DNA of 64,000 bases from Maribacter hydrothermalis (GTDB taxonomy: Bacteria > Bacteroidota > Bacteroidia > Flavobacteriales > Flavobacteriaceae), in contig NZ_CP018760.1 of the NCBI RefSeq assembly GCF_001913155.1, positions 3,410,001 to 3,474,000 on the forward strand, in the 5' to 3' direction. The notes beneath the pieces were generated by a model. The model was not told the origin of the DNA. It searched no databases and saw nothing but the letters and a program-made list of their open reading frames with translations. The translations under genes were made by a program, and so were the position numbers. Positions 17,637-26,485 of the stretch are shown piece by piece. How positions within the stretch are numbered: the first letter of the stretch is position 1; each line of letters opens with the position of its first letter.

Positions 17637-18677
17637 TTAGTTTTTTAGACCAACAGCCTTTGCTATTTTTAAAACATTTTTTTTCAAACGTTTATAGTAA
17701 TCAACTTTGTAGTTTTTTGGGTCTAACATGGTGTCTTTTGCATATGTTAAGTACATGTTTTGATTATCAAATTCAAACTTTTTATTTACGATGTCATTGT
17801 ACATAGTTTCGAAACCTTGACCCTTTTCATTTGGTAAATGCCAAATGGCTCTTTTAAAATCATCCTTTTCTATGTTCCTGTAATAATTATGATTGGTCCA
17901 CATTCTTTTTATATGAGCATTTAGACCACCGATGTTTCCATTATACTTGTAATAGAAATAGGATAAAACGTGAGCCTCTTCATTAAATTTTATTTTCCCT
18001 TCGGCATTGCGTTTCATTAATTCTTTAAATAATGTAGGAAAATCTTCCATTACTTTTTTAATGAAATCACCTTTACATAAAAGTACTTCCCCTCCAGAAT
18101 AAAAAGGAAATGAATTTAATTGAACACCAAAATCTTGAAAAAGTTCTTTCATTTGTAGACCGGTAAGTCCATTAACATTACTGTTTGCTTTATTCTGGTC
18201 AAAAGAATAGGTAATTGATGTGAATTTAGAGGTGTTTAATTCATTAAATATTTTATCAATGGAAGTTGTAAAAATACAATCAGAATCCAGCATTAAAAAA
18301 TTATCATCCTTATCGATAAATTTTGAAACTTCTTGAAGAATTGAAAACTCAAAAAATTGGTTTCTAAAGCTGTTAAAATACCCATTGGGTAATGGGTATT
18401 GATTTTTTAATGAAATAACTTCAATATTATTTTCTTCAAAAAAATCTTTTATACTAAACCCGTTAATCAATGGTATGTTCTCTGTATTCGTGAACAGGAT
18501 ATGACGATGATTTTTGTGAAAACGTAAAGATGTTTGGAAAAACACGATTACACAACGCCAGTATATTGCTTGAAATTCTGGAGAATTGCTAGAAGCTTTT
18601 ACGCTATTATTTGGGTATTTTGATTTTTCTTCTTCACTATCTAAATAGACCCACGTAGAAATTATATTTTCTGCCAA
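17637..18677 (-). CDS. putative GT-A fold glycosyltransferase
   Basis: The protein has 346 residues, is soluble, and is not matched to a named family by eye. It has FLMLDSDCIFTTSIDKIF, a DxD-type metal/nucleotide-sugar motif after a beta-strand, and PFYSGGEVLLCKGDFIKKV, reminiscent of the acceptor/substrate loop of GT-A enzymes that bring a sugar from UDP or GDP. The gene is 10 bases from the GT2 gene upstream. I infer a glycosyltransferase from these motifs and from the operon. A non-catalytic relative remains possible. Confidence 0.65.
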   Translation of the reverse strand: MAENIISTWVYLDSEEEKSKYPNNSVKASSNSPEFQAIYWRCVIVFFQTSLRFHKNHRHILFTNTENIPLINGFSIKDFFEENNIEVISLKNQYPLPNGYFNSFRNQFFEFSILQEVSKFIDKDDNFLMLDSDCIFTTSIDKIFNELNTSKFTSITYSFDQNKANSNVNGLTGLQMKELFQDFGVQLNSFPFYSGGEVLLCKGDFIKKVMEDFPTLFKELMKRNAEGKIKFNEEAHVLSYFYYKYNGNIGGLNAHIKRMWTNHNYYRNIEKDDFKRAIWHLPNEKGQGFETMYNDIVNKKFEFDNQNMYLTYAKDTMLDPKNYKVDYYKRLKKNVLKIAKAVGLKN

Positions 18678-18687
18678 TGTTATTGTT

Positions 18688-19560
18688 TTATCTGTTGTTT
18701 CTCAAACTTTTAATATATAGACCAGGAAAGAATACTTTGTAAATCCCTGCTATTACTACAAAGGGAACTCTTGTTGGAAAATGGCGCCACATAAATAGAA
18801 CAGTAGATTTAAAGGCCAGTCCTAAAGGATGGTTTAGATATTTCCATCGTTCAATTAATGTTTTTTCTGAAAAGCCTTCATACACTTCTTTGTGCTCATT
18901 TTCACAATGCCCTAAATAATCGGGTAGTACAAGACATGGAATATTCTTTTTAACTGCCTTTAAGGTATAATCTGTATCTCCGATGCCATGTCTATAGCCA
19001 TCGGATAATATTCCAATTTGTGTTACAACTTCTTTTGGGACAAACATAATATTTGCATTTCCTAAATCGCATTTTTGATATGTTCCATTTGGTGGTAACG
19101 CATGATAGCTAAATTTAAATTTGTGGGTTAAAAGACTACCGCCATAAGTAAACTTTTTAGTATTAGGATCTTGCGTAGAGCCAATGTATATACCTTGTTG
19201 ACCATATTTGTCAACGCAATAAACTTGTGCCTCTAGTAACTTTTTAAGGGCATTGTCGTATAAAGTTGTGTCATCGTTTAAAAGTAAAAAATAGTCGTAA
19301 CCTTTATCTAATGCCGCTGTCCATGTATGGCGCATTCCGCCATTCCAATACAAATTACCGTTTCCTTTAAGAATGGTTGTTTTAGGAAATTTTTCTTTTA
19401 CAGCTTCAGAAGTGCCATCGGTAGAACCATCATCGGTCAAGAAAACATCTAATTCAATACTTTTTGAAACAGTGGCATATGCATTATAAAGCGAATATAA
19501 TGATGAAATTGTTTTTTCTTTCCTATTGAAACAGGTAAGTAATACAGCTATCTTTTTCAA
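18688..19560 (-). CDS. glycosyltransferase family 2
   Basis: This 290-residue GT-A enzyme has the standard GT2 order. The N-terminal VLLTCFNRKEKTISSLYSL is followed by FLTDDGSTDGTSEAV, NGGMRHTWTAALDKGYDYFL and the DxD-like LLNDDTTLY. The family inverts the anomeric configuration; rhamnosyltransferase-like members share the NGGM motif. A weak hydrophobic stretch near the C-terminus (STVLFMWRHFPTRVPFVVIA) may associate with the membrane. It is 42 bases from the polymerase gene. The donor sugar is unknown. Confidence 0.85.
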   Translation of the reverse strand: MKKIAVLLTCFNRKEKTISSLYSLYNAYATVSKSIELDVFLTDDGSTDGTSEAVKEKFPKTTILKGNGNLYWNGGMRHTWTAALDKGYDYFLLLNDDTTLYDNALKKLLEAQVYCVDKYGQQGIYIGSTQDPNTKKFTYGGSLLTHKFKFSYHALPPNGTYQKCDLGNANIMFVPKEVVTQIGILSDGYRHGIGDTDYTLKAVKKNIPCLVLPDYLGHCENEHKEVYEGFSEKTLIERWKYLNHPLGLAFKSTVLFMWRHFPTRVPFVVIAGIYKVFFPGLYIKSLRNNR

Positions 19561-19602
19561 TAATTTTTAGTTTTATACTATAACTAAATAATCGGCTAAA
19601 TA

Positions 19603-20790
19603 TTACTTAATATTATCTGAATTTCTAGATTTTAATGGTAGTGGATGATTATTTATTGAAAATGAAGTAAGTAAACCTAAATAGAAACAGTGTAGGACAA
19701 AAACTTCAAAGTAACCTTCAAATATAGGTTCAACAAAAAACAAGAGATAAAACGCCAATATATATATAGCTAGAGTAGCCATGAACGGATCAATATTTTT
19801 GTTGAATCTTAAATTTTTGACCAGCATTTTTATGCTTTGGACAGAGAAAATGATTAATAATATAAATGGTATTATACCAGCTACACGTAAAACATCTAAC
19901 CATAAATTATGAGAATAACCGAATTCATCTAAATTCCAACCTAAAGGTTTATCAAATAACATTTCTATTGATTTTTCCCAACGTTCAGTTCTACCACCAG
20001 CAGTATTTGTTCCATATTTTTTACTCTCCATTCGATCAGTATATGCTGAAATAAATTCAGAATCTTTGTCAACATTTAAATATCCAAAAGTTATATTACC
20101 AATTATTATAAGAATAACAAAGAATGTAAAGTTTTTTCTAGTAGATTGTCTAGCCACCAAGTAAAGGATTGCGGCTAATATTGAAAAAATAGATATGACC
20201 AATTGTGTTCTACTTCCTAATCTTAATACAGCGAATAAAGTTATTATATATAAGGAAATTAATATTAGCTTACGTAAAATTTTTATTTTTTTCCAGGAAA
20301 CTATTAGTATGCCCGGTAGACACATATTTAATAAAAGGAAACCACCTGTATATGTTGCATTTTCCTCAAGCCCAGTCCATATATTATTGACATTACGGTT
20401 TAAAATATTATAACCATTTTCTAAAATTGAGTTATATGTAGAGAATAAAGCCGTAACAGAAAATACTAAAGCTATTAAAATTAAGCCTCTGGTATTTGAG
20501 AATAATTCTTTCTTTTCATTAAATAAGTAAATTCCTAATAAATAAAAAGTTAGCGGAAACATTCCATAAATGAAAATATTTTGAACTAAAATATCAGCAC
20601 TAAATGAGTAAAAGATAGCATATGCTATAGAAAAAATTAACAAAATATAACCCAAAGAATCAAGTTTGAGAATAGTTTTTTTGGGATGTAATACCAAGAA
20701 AAATAATATTAAGTACCCAAAAATATAGCCATCTTTATTGGGGTTTATCAAATAAAAAAATACTAGAATTAATAATAACCAATTTTTCAT
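19603..20790 (-). CDS. wzy: O-antigen polymerase/ligase-like membrane protein (Wzy candidate)
   Basis: This 395-residue protein consists almost entirely of hydrophobic segments (about ten or more). It has one large hydrophilic loop, about residues 255-300, ending in LGWNLDEFGYSHNLWLDVLR. The SHN(L)WLD motif near the last helices is typical of the Wzy_C/O-antigen ligase family. As the only such protein in a Wzx/Wza/Wzc-type locus, it is the probable polymerase that joins repeat units on the periplasmic side. The family is highly divergent, so the assignment rests on topology, the loop motif and neighbours. Confidence 0.8.
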   Translation of the reverse strand: MKNWLLLILVFFYLINPNKDGYIFGYLILFFLVLHPKKTILKLDSLGYILLIFSIAYAIFYSFSADILVQNIFIYGMFPLTFYLLGIYLFNEKKELFSNTRGLILIALVFSVTALFSTYNSILENGYNILNRNVNNIWTGLEENATYTGGFLLLNMCLPGILIVSWKKIKILRKLILISLYIITLFAVLRLGSRTQLVISIFSILAAILYLVARQSTRKNFTFFVILIIIGNITFGYLNVDKDSEFISAYTDRMESKKYGTNTAGGRTERWEKSIEMLFDKPLGWNLDEFGYSHNLWLDVLRVAGIIPFILLIIFSVQSIKMLVKNLRFNKNIDPFMATLAIYILAFYLLFFVEPIFEGYFEVFVLHCFYLGLLTSFSINNHPLPLKSRNSDNIK

Positions 20791-20805
20791 AGTAAAGCAT
20801 TATTT

Positions 20806-21543
20806 CTAAAGATTCGTTTTTTCAATCTTTTCTGACCTTAATTTTGTTTTTAATTTACTGATGTCATCAAAGTATGCGGCATGTTTTGTAATCCATTCTA
20901 TAGATTTGTTCCACCATTTTAAATTTAAAAGATAATCAACATCTTCATTTTCAAATCTCATCTTTATAATTTTAGCGGGTATTCCGCCAACTATGGAGTA
21001 TGGTGCTATATCTTTGTTAACTAAGCTATTAGCTGCAATAATTGCTCCGTCTCCAATAGTTATCCCATCTAATAACGTAACATTTGCACCAAGCCACACG
21101 TCGTTTCCTATATTTATTGAATATTTTTTTTCTGGATGTTTTTGTTTCGAGAATTCATGAAATAGATCCTTAGAAACAAAAGTTAGATTTACTTGTTTTC
21201 TTGTAGAAAAAAAGCTGGGGTGTGTACTTATAAATTTTGAAGTAGGGTGATTTCCAAATATACAATTAACATTAGGGCCTATAGAGCAAAATTTTCCAAT
21301 ATAACTGTCTATAAATGTGCTATTTTCTGAAATATATGAACCGAAACCAATGTGTGATGAATATATTCTACAGTTATCTCCTATGGTATTTGTTCCTTCA
21401 ATTTTGGTAGATTTTGTTATTGTGATGCCTTTGCCAAATTTTAAATTTTTTTCTTTTTTTATAGATAACAAGTATAAAAAACTCCATTTCTTCATGAGAA
21501 AGGAGTTTTTAGTAACTATATTTTTGATTTTGGTAATATTCAC
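20806..21543 (-). CDS. left-handed beta-helix acyltransferase (CatB/XAT-like)
   Basis: The protein has 245 residues with hexapeptide repeats forming a left-handed beta-helix from about residue 45. The signature NIGNDVWLGANVTLLDGITI, followed by GDGAIIAANSLVNKDIAPYSIVGGIPAKII, is that of the xenobiotic/antibiotic O-acetyltransferase group. NHPTSKFISTHPSFF resembles the loop bearing the catalytic histidine. It most likely O-acetylates a sugar of the polysaccharide. Its start overlaps the end of the upstream glycosyltransferase by 4 bases, so the two are probably co-translated. Confidence 0.85.
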   Translation of the reverse strand: MNITKIKNIVTKNSFLMKKWSFLYLLSIKKEKNLKFGKGITITKSTKIEGTNTIGDNCRIYSSHIGFGSYISENSTFIDSYIGKFCSIGPNVNCIFGNHPTSKFISTHPSFFSTRKQVNLTFVSKDLFHEFSKQKHPEKKYSINIGNDVWLGANVTLLDGITIGDGAIIAANSLVNKDIAPYSIVGGIPAKIIKMRFENEDVDYLLNLKWWNKSIEWITKHAAYFDDISKLKTKLRSEKIEKTNL

Positions 21544-22667
21544 TTTGAAAAGTTTGACTTAAAAATTCGGATTTGATTGAGCGGGTTCCATTTTTCGTCG
21601 ATGACTTTTTCTGCTTCTACACTTGCTTCTAATCTTTTATTTGCATCAGCTGCCAACCAATACTTTATCTTAAAAACTAAATCATCTAAATTATCTTCTT
21701 TAAAAAAGCTACCTGTAATACCTTCTTCTATAACTTCAAACTCTGGACCATGTTTATGCAAATTATGATGCGTAATTACAGGACAACCATATGTTAATGA
21801 GTGAATGGCAGTTAAGCCTATATTGCCAGGGGTGACGGAAACCACTGAATTTGCAAATAATTCTGCTATTATTTTTTCTTTATAACATGGGCCATAAAAC
21901 CAAACTTCATTTTCTAATTCTAGTTTTTTAACTAATTTGGGTATGCTATCATCATCTACTTCTGGACCAACAATTACCAAATTCGCCTTTTTTTCAGTTT
22001 TATTTATATGATCAAGAGCTTCAATTAAAATATTTAATTTTTTTGAATATAATATACGGCCTACATAAATAATAACGGGGTTTTCATTTTTAAAATGATC
22101 AATAAATATATTAGTTGTTTTACTTTCTTTTTTAATTGATTTTTGATTAAGGTAATCTAAAGAATTATAAATAGGAATAATTTTTTCCTTATTATAGTTT
22201 AACTTGATCATATTGTTTTTGGCATGTTCACCATATACAAACACTTTATAAGGTAATCTATAAAATAGTTTTTCAAACCAAAATAGCTTCTTTTTCTCAG
22301 TACATTTTATTCCATGACCCCAAGTGAATACTTTTTTGCCTAAAATTTTACCAATTAATAAAATTACCCAATGAGACAAAATTGAAGGCTCTCCAATTAA
22401 TAAATAATAATCGAATTTTTTAAAAATTAATCTAATAACACCGTAGTTCCACATAAATGTAGTACCTAGAATCCACTTAGTTTTAAAAGTTTTTTTAAAA
22501 CCTTTCAAACTTTCATAATTCATTTGTTTAACAGGGCTTGCAACTGATTCACCTATATAAAAGGAACTATTAAACTCTTCGTCCATCATTTTAAAAATGA
22601 CGTCTCTGTAATGCGGAGCATGATTGAATATGCAGCAAAGTTTGGATTTACCTATTTCTTTGACCAT
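21540..22667 (-). CDS. glycosyltransferase family 4 (paralogue of the enzyme at 14210-15385)
   Basis: The protein has 375 residues of GT-B fold. CIFNHAPHYRDVIF lies at the N-terminus, followed by the IIYVGRILYSKKLNILIEAL and LVIVGPEVDDDSI strands and the GLTAIHSLTYGCPVITHHN block with GPEFEVIEEGITGSFF. The resemblance to the product of 14210-15385 runs along the whole length. It overlaps the flippase gene by 16 bases and the acyltransferase gene by 4 bases. The transferred sugar is unknown. Confidence 0.85.
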   Translation of the reverse strand: MVKEIGKSKLCCIFNHAPHYRDVIFKMMDEEFNSSFYIGESVASPVKQMNYESLKGFKKTFKTKWILGTTFMWNYGVIRLIFKKFDYYLLIGEPSILSHWVILLIGKILGKKVFTWGHGIKCTEKKKLFWFEKLFYRLPYKVFVYGEHAKNNMIKLNYNKEKIIPIYNSLDYLNQKSIKKESKTTNIFIDHFKNENPVIIYVGRILYSKKLNILIEALDHINKTEKKANLVIVGPEVDDDSIPKLVKKLELENEVWFYGPCYKEKIIAELFANSVVSVTPGNIGLTAIHSLTYGCPVITHHNLHKHGPEFEVIEEGITGSFFKEDNLDDLVFKIKYWLAADANKRLEASVEAEKVIDEKWNPLNQIRIFKSNFSK

Positions 22668-23956
22668 ATCATCTTTTTACATTTCGTTAGTAGTTTTTCC
22701 AATTCTGTCATTCCAAAAATTTTCGCCATAAAATAATAAACAAGGGAAAATATAATCATACTAATTATTATTTGTAAGATTATATTGGTAATAAAATGAA
22801 ACAAAAGTAAGGTAATAATAGATAGCAGTATACTAATCAATATGGAGCCCTTTGCATCGTTTATTTGAGCCAATGCTCCATATTTCATGTACTTACTCGG
22901 GTAATAAGTGTTAATGAAAAAATGTACAGTAGTAGCTAAAAGTTCAGCTACTGCAATCCAAATTATTCCGAATTTTAGAGATATCAATAAAAATATAATC
23001 CTAACTAATAGTTTATAATACTGTTGTTTTAAAACTAAGTCGCTCCTTCCTATGGCATAAAGTAAATTAATATTTATACTAGAAATTATAGTGATTGCTC
23101 TTGCAATACAGATGATCGACATAATTGGAGCTGCCGCAATCCATTTTTCAGTTAATACAAGAATTATCATTGGTTTTGCCACCACTGCTAAAAAAAAGAA
23201 AAGCGGAAAGACTAATGAGGAGGACATTTTTATAATGCCTCTTGTTTGACTTACGAGTAATTCCTTTTCATTTTGTATGGCTGAAAGACTAGGTAAAAAT
23301 ACACTGTTATAAACAGAGTACATTGGACCGAATACCATATCGGCAAATTGTGTGCCCCTGGAATAATAACCTAATGATTTTACTGAGATTACCTTTCCGA
23401 TAAATAGTGATGCTATATTGTTGGTAATATTATTTAATAATGAGGATATCAAAAGTTTTGAACCAAAAGAGAATAGACTTTTAAAGGATATTAAATTAAA
23501 CTCGAATTTTGGTTTATAATTTACAATAACCCAAATGTAAACTGCAGTAATTAATGTTTTAATCAGTATCTGCCAAATTAGTGCCAATTCACCGAAACCT
23601 TTATACGCTAAATAAATTGCTATAAAACCGCTTATAATTGACGCACTGACATTAACTTTTGCCATGGATTTAAAATCCATTTTTATAGTCAGTAAGGTTT
23701 GAGGAATCGTTATCGCTGCGTTAAAAAATAGACACACCGATAAAAGTCTAATGAATGCGGTTAATTTTGGAACTTCATAAAAATCGGAAATGTAAGGTGC
23801 CGCAACCCATATAAGGGTATAACAAATTACAGCTACCATAAAGTTAAAAACGAATACGGTATTTATATCCTCCTTGGATCTATTCTGTTTTTGAATTAAT
23901 GCAGTACTAAATCCGCTATCTATAAAAACTTGAGAAAATGAAATAAAAACAATCAA
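22652..23956 (-). CDS. wzx: Wzx-type flippase (MOP superfamily) with an unusual 5' end
   Basis: This 434-residue polytopic protein of the polysaccharide transporter/MATE-like family is expected to flip the lipid-linked repeat unit. The given start is a TTG, the only conventional start codon in the open frame. The same frame continues upstream without a stop to about 24142. It encodes sequence typical of the family's first helix (GGLIWSSLEKFSVQGVS, then GIVLTRLLEPVEIG), so the real protein must begin further upstream. No in-frame ATG, GTG or TTG exists there. ATG codons at 24102 and 24096 are out of frame and would join the gene if the five-A run at 24071-24075 had one more base. Either a rare start codon (ATA or ATC), a frameshift or a sequencing error is involved. 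The downstream glycosyltransferase overlaps by 16 bases. Confidence 0.8.
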   Translation of the reverse strand: MIVFISFSQVFIDSGFSTALIQKQNRSKEDINTVFVFNFMVAVICYTLIWVAAPYISDFYEVPKLTAFIRLLSVCLFFNAAITIPQTLLTIKMDFKSMAKVNVSASIISGFIAIYLAYKGFGELALIWQILIKTLITAVYIWVIVNYKPKFEFNLISFKSLFSFGSKLLISSLLNNITNNIASLFIGKVISVKSLGYYSRGTQFADMVFGPMYSVYNSVFLPSLSAIQNEKELLVSQTRGIIKMSSSLVFPLFFFLAVVAKPMIILVLTEKWIAAAPIMSIICIARAITIISSININLLYAIGRSDLVLKQQYYKLLVRIIFLLISLKFGIIWIAVAELLATTVHFFINTYYPSKYMKYGALAQINDAKGSILISILLSIITLLLFHFITNIILQIIISMIIFSLVYYFMAKIFGMTELEKLLTKCKKMIWSKK

Positions 23957-24135
23957 TAAACCAATATTTCCTATTTCAACAGGTTCTAATAATCTAGTTA
24001 GAACAATTCCTATTATCGCAGAAACACCTTGTACAGAAAATTTTTCTAAAGAACTCCATATAAGTCCTCCAAAAAGTTTTGAAGAGAAATTTTCATTCTC
24101 ATCTTGGTTGTTTATTGTTGGGGGTTTGATAGTTA

Positions 24136-25227
24136 TTAATTTTTATTCAGATACCATTGGTATAGTTTTTCTATACCATTGTTTAAAGAGACAGAATGTT
24201 TCCAACCAAGTGCATTTAGTTTATCAACATTTGTCAATTTTTTCATTGTGCCATCGGGTTTAGAAGCATTGAATAATAAACTTCCATTAAAGTCTACATG
24301 TTTTTTAATACAATGAGCAAGATCTTTTATACTAATATCTTCTCCAGTACCAATATTAATATGTGTATTTCTTATTTCATTGGAATTTACATCTATTGTA
24401 TCTTTAAAATCTCTGTTTTCCATTATGAAAACACATGCATCGGCCATATCTTCAGACCATAGAAACTCTCTCATTGGTTTGCCCGTACCCCAGATTTCAA
24501 CGGTAACCAAATTTTCCGAGTTTTTTTCAATACCATATTTTTTTAAAATCCCGAGCTTTTCATCTTTACTGCTTGATCCGGAAATACCTTCTATGGGCAG
24601 TTTATTTAAATCAGAATCTATTTGTTTCCAATCAGAATTCTCTAAAGCCTTTCCTAAATAAATTTTACGTATTAAGGCAGGTAAAACATGAGATTTTTCT
24701 AAATCAAAATTATCATTGGGACCATAAAGATTAGTTGGCATTACAGATATGTAATTAGTGCCATACTGTAAATTATAACTTTCACATAGTTTAATTCCTG
24801 CAATTTTAGCAATTGCATAGGGTTCATTAGTGTATTCCAGAGGATTGGTAAGTAAATATTCCTCTTTCATCGGCTGCAAACAGTTTTTTGGATATATACA
24901 AGTACTTCCTAAGAAAAGTAATTTTTTGACCTTGTTTAAGTAGCTTTGATGTACTACATTGTTTTGGATCATTAAATTTTCATAAATAAAATCCGCTCTA
25001 TATATATTATTGGCCATTATACCACCAACTTTTGCAGCAGCCAAGAAAACATATTCTGGTTTTTCTTTCTTAAAAAAATCAGCAACGGCAATAGTATCTG
25101 TGAGGTCCAGTTCAGCGTGTGTCCTGTGGATAATGTTGGTATATCCTTTTTCAATTAAGGTTTTTGTAAGGGCACTACCTACAAGACCACGATGACCTGC
25201 TATGTAAATTTTAGAATTCTTAATCAT
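24136..25227 (-). CDS. fcl: GDP-L-fucose synthase
   Basis: The protein has 363 residues and is an SDR enzyme that epimerises and reduces GDP-4-keto-6-deoxymannose to GDP-L-fucose. It shows the GHRGLVG NADP motif (11-17), GSTCIYPKNC, the YAIAK catalytic motif and MPTNLYGPNDNFD. It is about 40 residues longer than the E. coli enzyme because of an insert (roughly residues 195-235, with GISGSSSKDEK) before the VEIWGTGKPMREFL motif. Similar inserts are known in Bacteroidota homologues, so I regard it as normal. It lies 5 bases downstream of gmd, which provides its substrate. Confidence 0.95.
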   Translation of the reverse strand: MIKNSKIYIAGHRGLVGSALTKTLIEKGYTNIIHRTHAELDLTDTIAVADFFKKEKPEYVFLAAAKVGGIMANNIYRADFIYENLMIQNNVVHQSYLNKVKKLLFLGSTCIYPKNCLQPMKEEYLLTNPLEYTNEPYAIAKIAGIKLCESYNLQYGTNYISVMPTNLYGPNDNFDLEKSHVLPALIRKIYLGKALENSDWKQIDSDLNKLPIEGISGSSSKDEKLGILKKYGIEKNSENLVTVEIWGTGKPMREFLWSEDMADACVFIMENRDFKDTIDVNSNEIRNTHINIGTGEDISIKDLAHCIKKHVDFNGSLLFNASKPDGTMKKLTNVDKLNALGWKHSVSLNNGIEKLYQWYLNKN

Positions 25228-25232
25228 TCCTT

Positions 25233-26348
25233 CTATTCAAAGTAATTTAAAACACGGTAACCACCTTCTTTTAAAAACTGATCTTTTTTCATTAATTTGA
25301 CATCACTTTGCATCATATCTTTAATAAGATCACTTAAATCAAACTCAGGCTTCCACCCCAATTTATTATTTGCTTTACTAGGGTCACCAATCAACAAATC
25401 AACTTCAGTAGGTCTAAAATACTTTGGATCAACTGCCAATACTTCTTTACCTATCTCTAATTGGTACTCCGGATTATTACATTTTGTAATATATGCTTTT
25501 TCGTCAATTCCTTTACCTTTGAACTCTAATTCAATGCCAACTTCATTAAAACACATTCTTACAAATTCTCTTACGGGTGTAGTTTTACCTGTTGCTATAA
25601 CCCAGTCTTCGGCTTCATCTGCTTGTAAAATCATCCACATCATACGAACGTAGTCCTTTGCATGTCCCCAGTCTCTTTGAGCATCTAAATTACCTAGGTA
25701 AATTTTATCCTGCAATCCTAAAGCAATTCGAGAAGTAGCACGTGTGATTTTTCTTGTTACAAATGTTTCTCCTCTTATAGGGGATTCATGATTAAACAAT
25801 ATACCATTACAGGCGTACATGCCATATGCTTCCCTATAATTCACAGTAATCCAATAGGCATACATTTTTGCTACTGCATATGGACTTCTTGGATAAAAGG
25901 GTGTTGTTTCACTCTGTGGCACTTCTTGAACTTTACCATAAAGTTCTGATGTTGAAGCTTGGTATATTCTTGTTTTATCTGACAATCCCAATAAACGTAC
26001 AGCGTCTAATATTCTTAAGGTTCCTAATCCATCTGCATTCCCGGTATATTCTGGTGTTTCAAAAGAAACCGCAACATGACTCATTGCAGCCAAGTTATAA
26101 ATTTCATCTGGTTGAATTTCTTGAATTAACCTAATAAGATTTGTACTGTCGGTCATATCCCCATAGTGCAATATAAAATTACGCTCTTTTTCATGTGGAT
26201 CTTGATAAAGATGGTCTATTCTATCTGTATTAAACAATGAGGAACGACGTTTTAAACCATGAACAACGTATCCTTTTTTTAATAAAAACTCGCTTAAATA
26301 TGCTCCGTCTTGTCCGGTAACTCCTGTTATCAAGGCTACTTTCTTCAT
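25233..26348 (-). CDS. gmd: GDP-mannose 4,6-dehydratase
   Basis: The 371-residue SDR enzyme converts GDP-D-mannose to GDP-4-keto-6-deoxy-D-mannose. Motifs are [12 protein letters not shown] at the very N-terminus, [16 protein letters not shown], the YAVAK catalytic motif, [17 protein letters not shown] and [16 protein letters not shown] chose the ATG at 26348 because the Rossmann strand starts immediately after it. The frame is open further upstream to 26447, but that would add 33 residues and overlap the terminator of the preceding gene. This is the first gene of the long operon. It precedes fcl by 5 bases. Confidence 0.95.
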   Translation of the reverse strand: MKKVALITGVTGQDGAYLSEFLLKKGYVVHGLKRRSSLFNTDRIDHLYQDPHEKERNFILHYGDMTDSTNLIRLIQEIQPDEIYNLAAMSHVAVSFETPEYTGNADGLGTLRILDAVRLLGLSDKTRIYQASTSELYGKVQEVPQSETTPFYPRSPYAVAKMYAYWITVNYREAYGMYACNGILFNHESPIRGETFVTRKITRATSRIALGLQDKIYLGNLDAQRDWGHAKDYVRMMWMILQADEAEDWVIATGKTTPVREFVRMCFNEVGIELEFKGKGIDEKAYITKCNNPEYQLEIGKEVLAVDPKYFRPTEVDLLIGDPSKANNKLGWKPEFDLSDLIKDMMQSDVKLMKKDQFLKEGGYRVLNYFE

Positions 26349-26430
26349 AAATAAATAATCTTTTAAGTCTGGTGTGTTTATATTTCTTTGCAGTAGAACG
26401 GCTATATCACTTAAAAATTTTGTTAAAGGT

Positions 26431-26460
26431 AAAAAAAAAGCCTCCACATGGAAGGCTTTA
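26431..26460 (-). terminator. Rho-independent terminator after the beta-helix lipoprotein gene
   Basis: Read on the minus strand, an AAAGCCTTCC arm pairs with GGAGGCTTT (one T-G pair), and the hairpin is followed by an uninterrupted run of nine T. It lies about 25 bases past the stop of the gene at 26486-28618 and before gmd. It therefore separates that gene from the polysaccharide operon, whose promoter should lie between 26349 and 26430. Confidence 0.85.
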
Positions 26461-26485
26461 AATTTAATTAATTAAATACTTTAGT

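Noticed and set aside
26349..26447. N-terminal extension of gmd by 33 residues
   Set aside because: The extension runs into the terminator of the previous gene and precedes the Rossmann strand; the ATG at 26348 is the natural start.
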